Of a stretch of DNA of 64,000 nucleotides, positions 63,122 to 64,000 are shown one piece after another. Under the pieces are notes generated by a model that searched no databases, was not told where the DNA came from, and saw only the letters and a list, made by a program, of their open reading frames with translations. The DNA is taken from assembly GCF_009707865.1 (NCBI RefSeq), contig NZ_WMBA01000022.1, positions 1-64,000 of the forward strand, in the 5' to 3' direction. The DNA comes from Amycolatopsis pithecellobii. GTDB taxonomy: Bacteria > Actinomycetota > Actinomycetes > Mycobacteriales > Pseudonocardiaceae. Within the stretch, counting starts at the first letter, position 1; each line of letters starts with the position of its first letter. The translations under genes were made by a program, and so were the position numbers.

Positions 63122-64000
63122 TTAGTGGACTTGCCGGTCGAGGCCGGCCCAGTACGGGGCCCGCAGGGCCTTCTTGTCGATCTTTCCGACCGGCGTGGTC
63201 GGCAGGGTCTCCACGACCTCGATCACCTTGGGTGTGTAGTGCGGCCCTTTGCGCTTGCGCACCAGCGCTTTCAGCTCGCCTACGTCCACCGCGGCGCCTT
63301 CCCGCGCGGTGACGATCGCGCGGACGGCCTCACCCCAGCGCTCGTCCGGGGTGCCGATCACCGCGGCCGCCGCCAGCGCCGGATGTTCCATGAGGACGTC
63401 CTCGACCTCACGCGGATAGACGTTGAACCCGCCGGAGATGATCATGTCCTTGGACCGGTCGACGAGGTACAGATATCCCTCGTCATCGCGGTAGCCGAGG
63501 TCACCGGTGTAGAGCCAGCCGTGCTTGAGTACCTGCGCGGTCAGTTCGGGCCGGCGCCAGTAGCCGCGCATCACGCCGCGCGCCCGCACGCAGATCTCGC
63601 CGATTTCCCCGTGCGGCACTTCGTTTCCGTCCGGGTCGAGGATCGCCGTTCGCACCCCGATCGCGGTGCGGCCGCAGGAATTCAGCAGTTCCGGCCGGCG
63701 CCCGCCGGGGTCGTGATCGGACGGTTCGAGCACGGCGATCGGGCCGCCCGCTTCGGAACACGCGTAGCCCTGCCACAGCACCGGGCCCATCCGCTCCCAC
63801 GCTTCGGCGATCCGGCTGCGCGACATCGGCGCGGCGCCGTAGAGCAAGGTCCGCATGGACGACAGGTCGTGGCGGCCGGACCCCATCGTGTCCAGCACCG
63901 CGGAAACCATGGTGGGCACCATCAGCGCGATGTTGATCCGCTCCGCCTCGACGGTGGCCAGCCACGCCTCGGGATCGAAACCGGAGTGCAGCACCACGGT
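63122..64000 (-). CDS. acyl-CoA synthetase / AMP-dependent ligase (partial, 5' end beyond the window)
   Basis: At least 292 C-terminal residues of an ANL-superfamily ligase: LWQGYACSEAGGPIAV (A5-like), GYRDDEGYLYLVDRSKDMI (A7/A8 hinge), SGGFNVYPREVEDVLMEHP, and the catalytic Lys region TTPVGKIDKKALR near the end. It activates a carboxylic acid, for instance the carboxylase product, to its CoA ester. The N-terminal half and start lie past base 64000. The stop is 31 bp from the LLM gene start. Confidence 0.9.
   Translation of the reverse strand, partial: TVVLHSGFDPEAWLATVEAERINIALMVPTMVSAVLDTMGSGRHDLSSMRTLLYGAAPMSRSRIAEAWERMGPVLWQGYACSEAGGPIAVLEPSDHDPGGRRPELLNSCGRTAIGVRTAILDPDGNEVPHGEIGEICVRARGVMRGYWRRPELTAQVLKHGWLYTGDLGYRDDEGYLYLVDRSKDMIISGGFNVYPREVEDVLMEHPALAAAAVIGTPDERWGEAVRAIVTAREGAAVDVGELKALVRKRKGPHYTPKVIEVVETLPTTPVGKIDKKALRAPYWAGLDRQVH

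Noticed and set aside
1-64000. tRNA, rRNA, CRISPR arrays, prophage or integron features
   Set aside because: Searched by eye on both strands. No cloverleaf with CCA-type arms, repeat-spacer pattern, integrase or attachment site was found.

Overview
The window is high-GC actinomycete DNA, probably from a Pseudonocardiaceae-like soil organism (Amycolatopsis or a relative). This is inferred from the GC-rich third codon positions, GTG starts, many ATGA/GTGA overlaps, a cytochrome P450, an F420-type LLM oxidoreductase, a deazaflavin-type reductase, and two proteins of mycofactocin-linked families (an NDMA-type alcohol dehydrogenase and an MftD-like flavoprotein). There are no ribosomal, tRNA or core housekeeping genes. 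Nearly everything is catabolic, so this looks like an accessory degradative region.

Region A (0-20 kb) is a first aromatic or N-heteroaromatic catabolic locus. It holds a P450-ferredoxin fusion with an NADPH:FMN reductase, a divergent FAD hydroxylase with a ferredoxin reductase, MarR and LysR regulators, a three-subunit molybdenum hydroxylase of the PaoABC type, an NTF2-like protein, two amidohydrolases, a beta-keto acid cleavage enzyme coupled to a cupin (homogentisate-dioxygenase-like) protein, an IclR regulator, an MHS-type transporter and a second LysR. Two distant promoters here (upstream of the FMN reductase and of the cupin gene) share a 29-bp identical element inside a 42-bp match. 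This suggests one regulator, plausibly the IclR protein, governs both.

Region B (20-28.3 kb) is a mosaic: a CocE/NonD hydrolase, a three-gene group of visibly lower GC (PLP aminotransferase, polysaccharide deacetylase-fold protein, GNAT acetyltransferase), two different decayed IS630-family transposases, a deleted aldo/keto reductase, and an SDR gene.

Region C (28.3-46.2 kb) is one very compact minus-strand block of 19 genes, mostly overlapping or a few bases apart. It encodes a complete branched-chain-amino-acid-type ABC importer, an MftD-like FMN oxidoreductase, acyl-CoA dehydrogenase, two family III CoA-transferase/racemase proteins, MaoC-type and crotonase-type hydratases, a CitE-like lyase, an aromatic-ring FAD hydroxylase, a single-domain extradiol dioxygenase, an FAH-family hydrolase and SDRs. 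It reads as import, CoA activation, side-chain beta-oxidation, ring hydroxylation, ring cleavage and hydrolysis of one unidentified aromatic acid. A divergent IclR regulator (46.9 kb) is the likely controller. A BBE-like FAD oxidase and a deazaflavin-type reductase follow.

Region D (50-54 kb) has a secreted alpha/beta hydrolase (tripeptidyl-aminopeptidase type), some unassigned coding-like remnants, and a divergent SDR/TetR pair in which one deletion appears to have removed the 5' ends of both genes.

Region E (54.2-64 kb) is a minus-strand operon: AMP-ligase (runs off the window), LLM flavin oxidoreductase, SDR, hydantoinase/oxoprolinase-type carboxylase (A, B and a small Zn-ribbon subunit, as in acetone or acetophenone carboxylases), NDMA-type alcohol dehydrogenase and aldehyde dehydrogenase. 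It is probably a secondary-alcohol/ketone carboxylation route.
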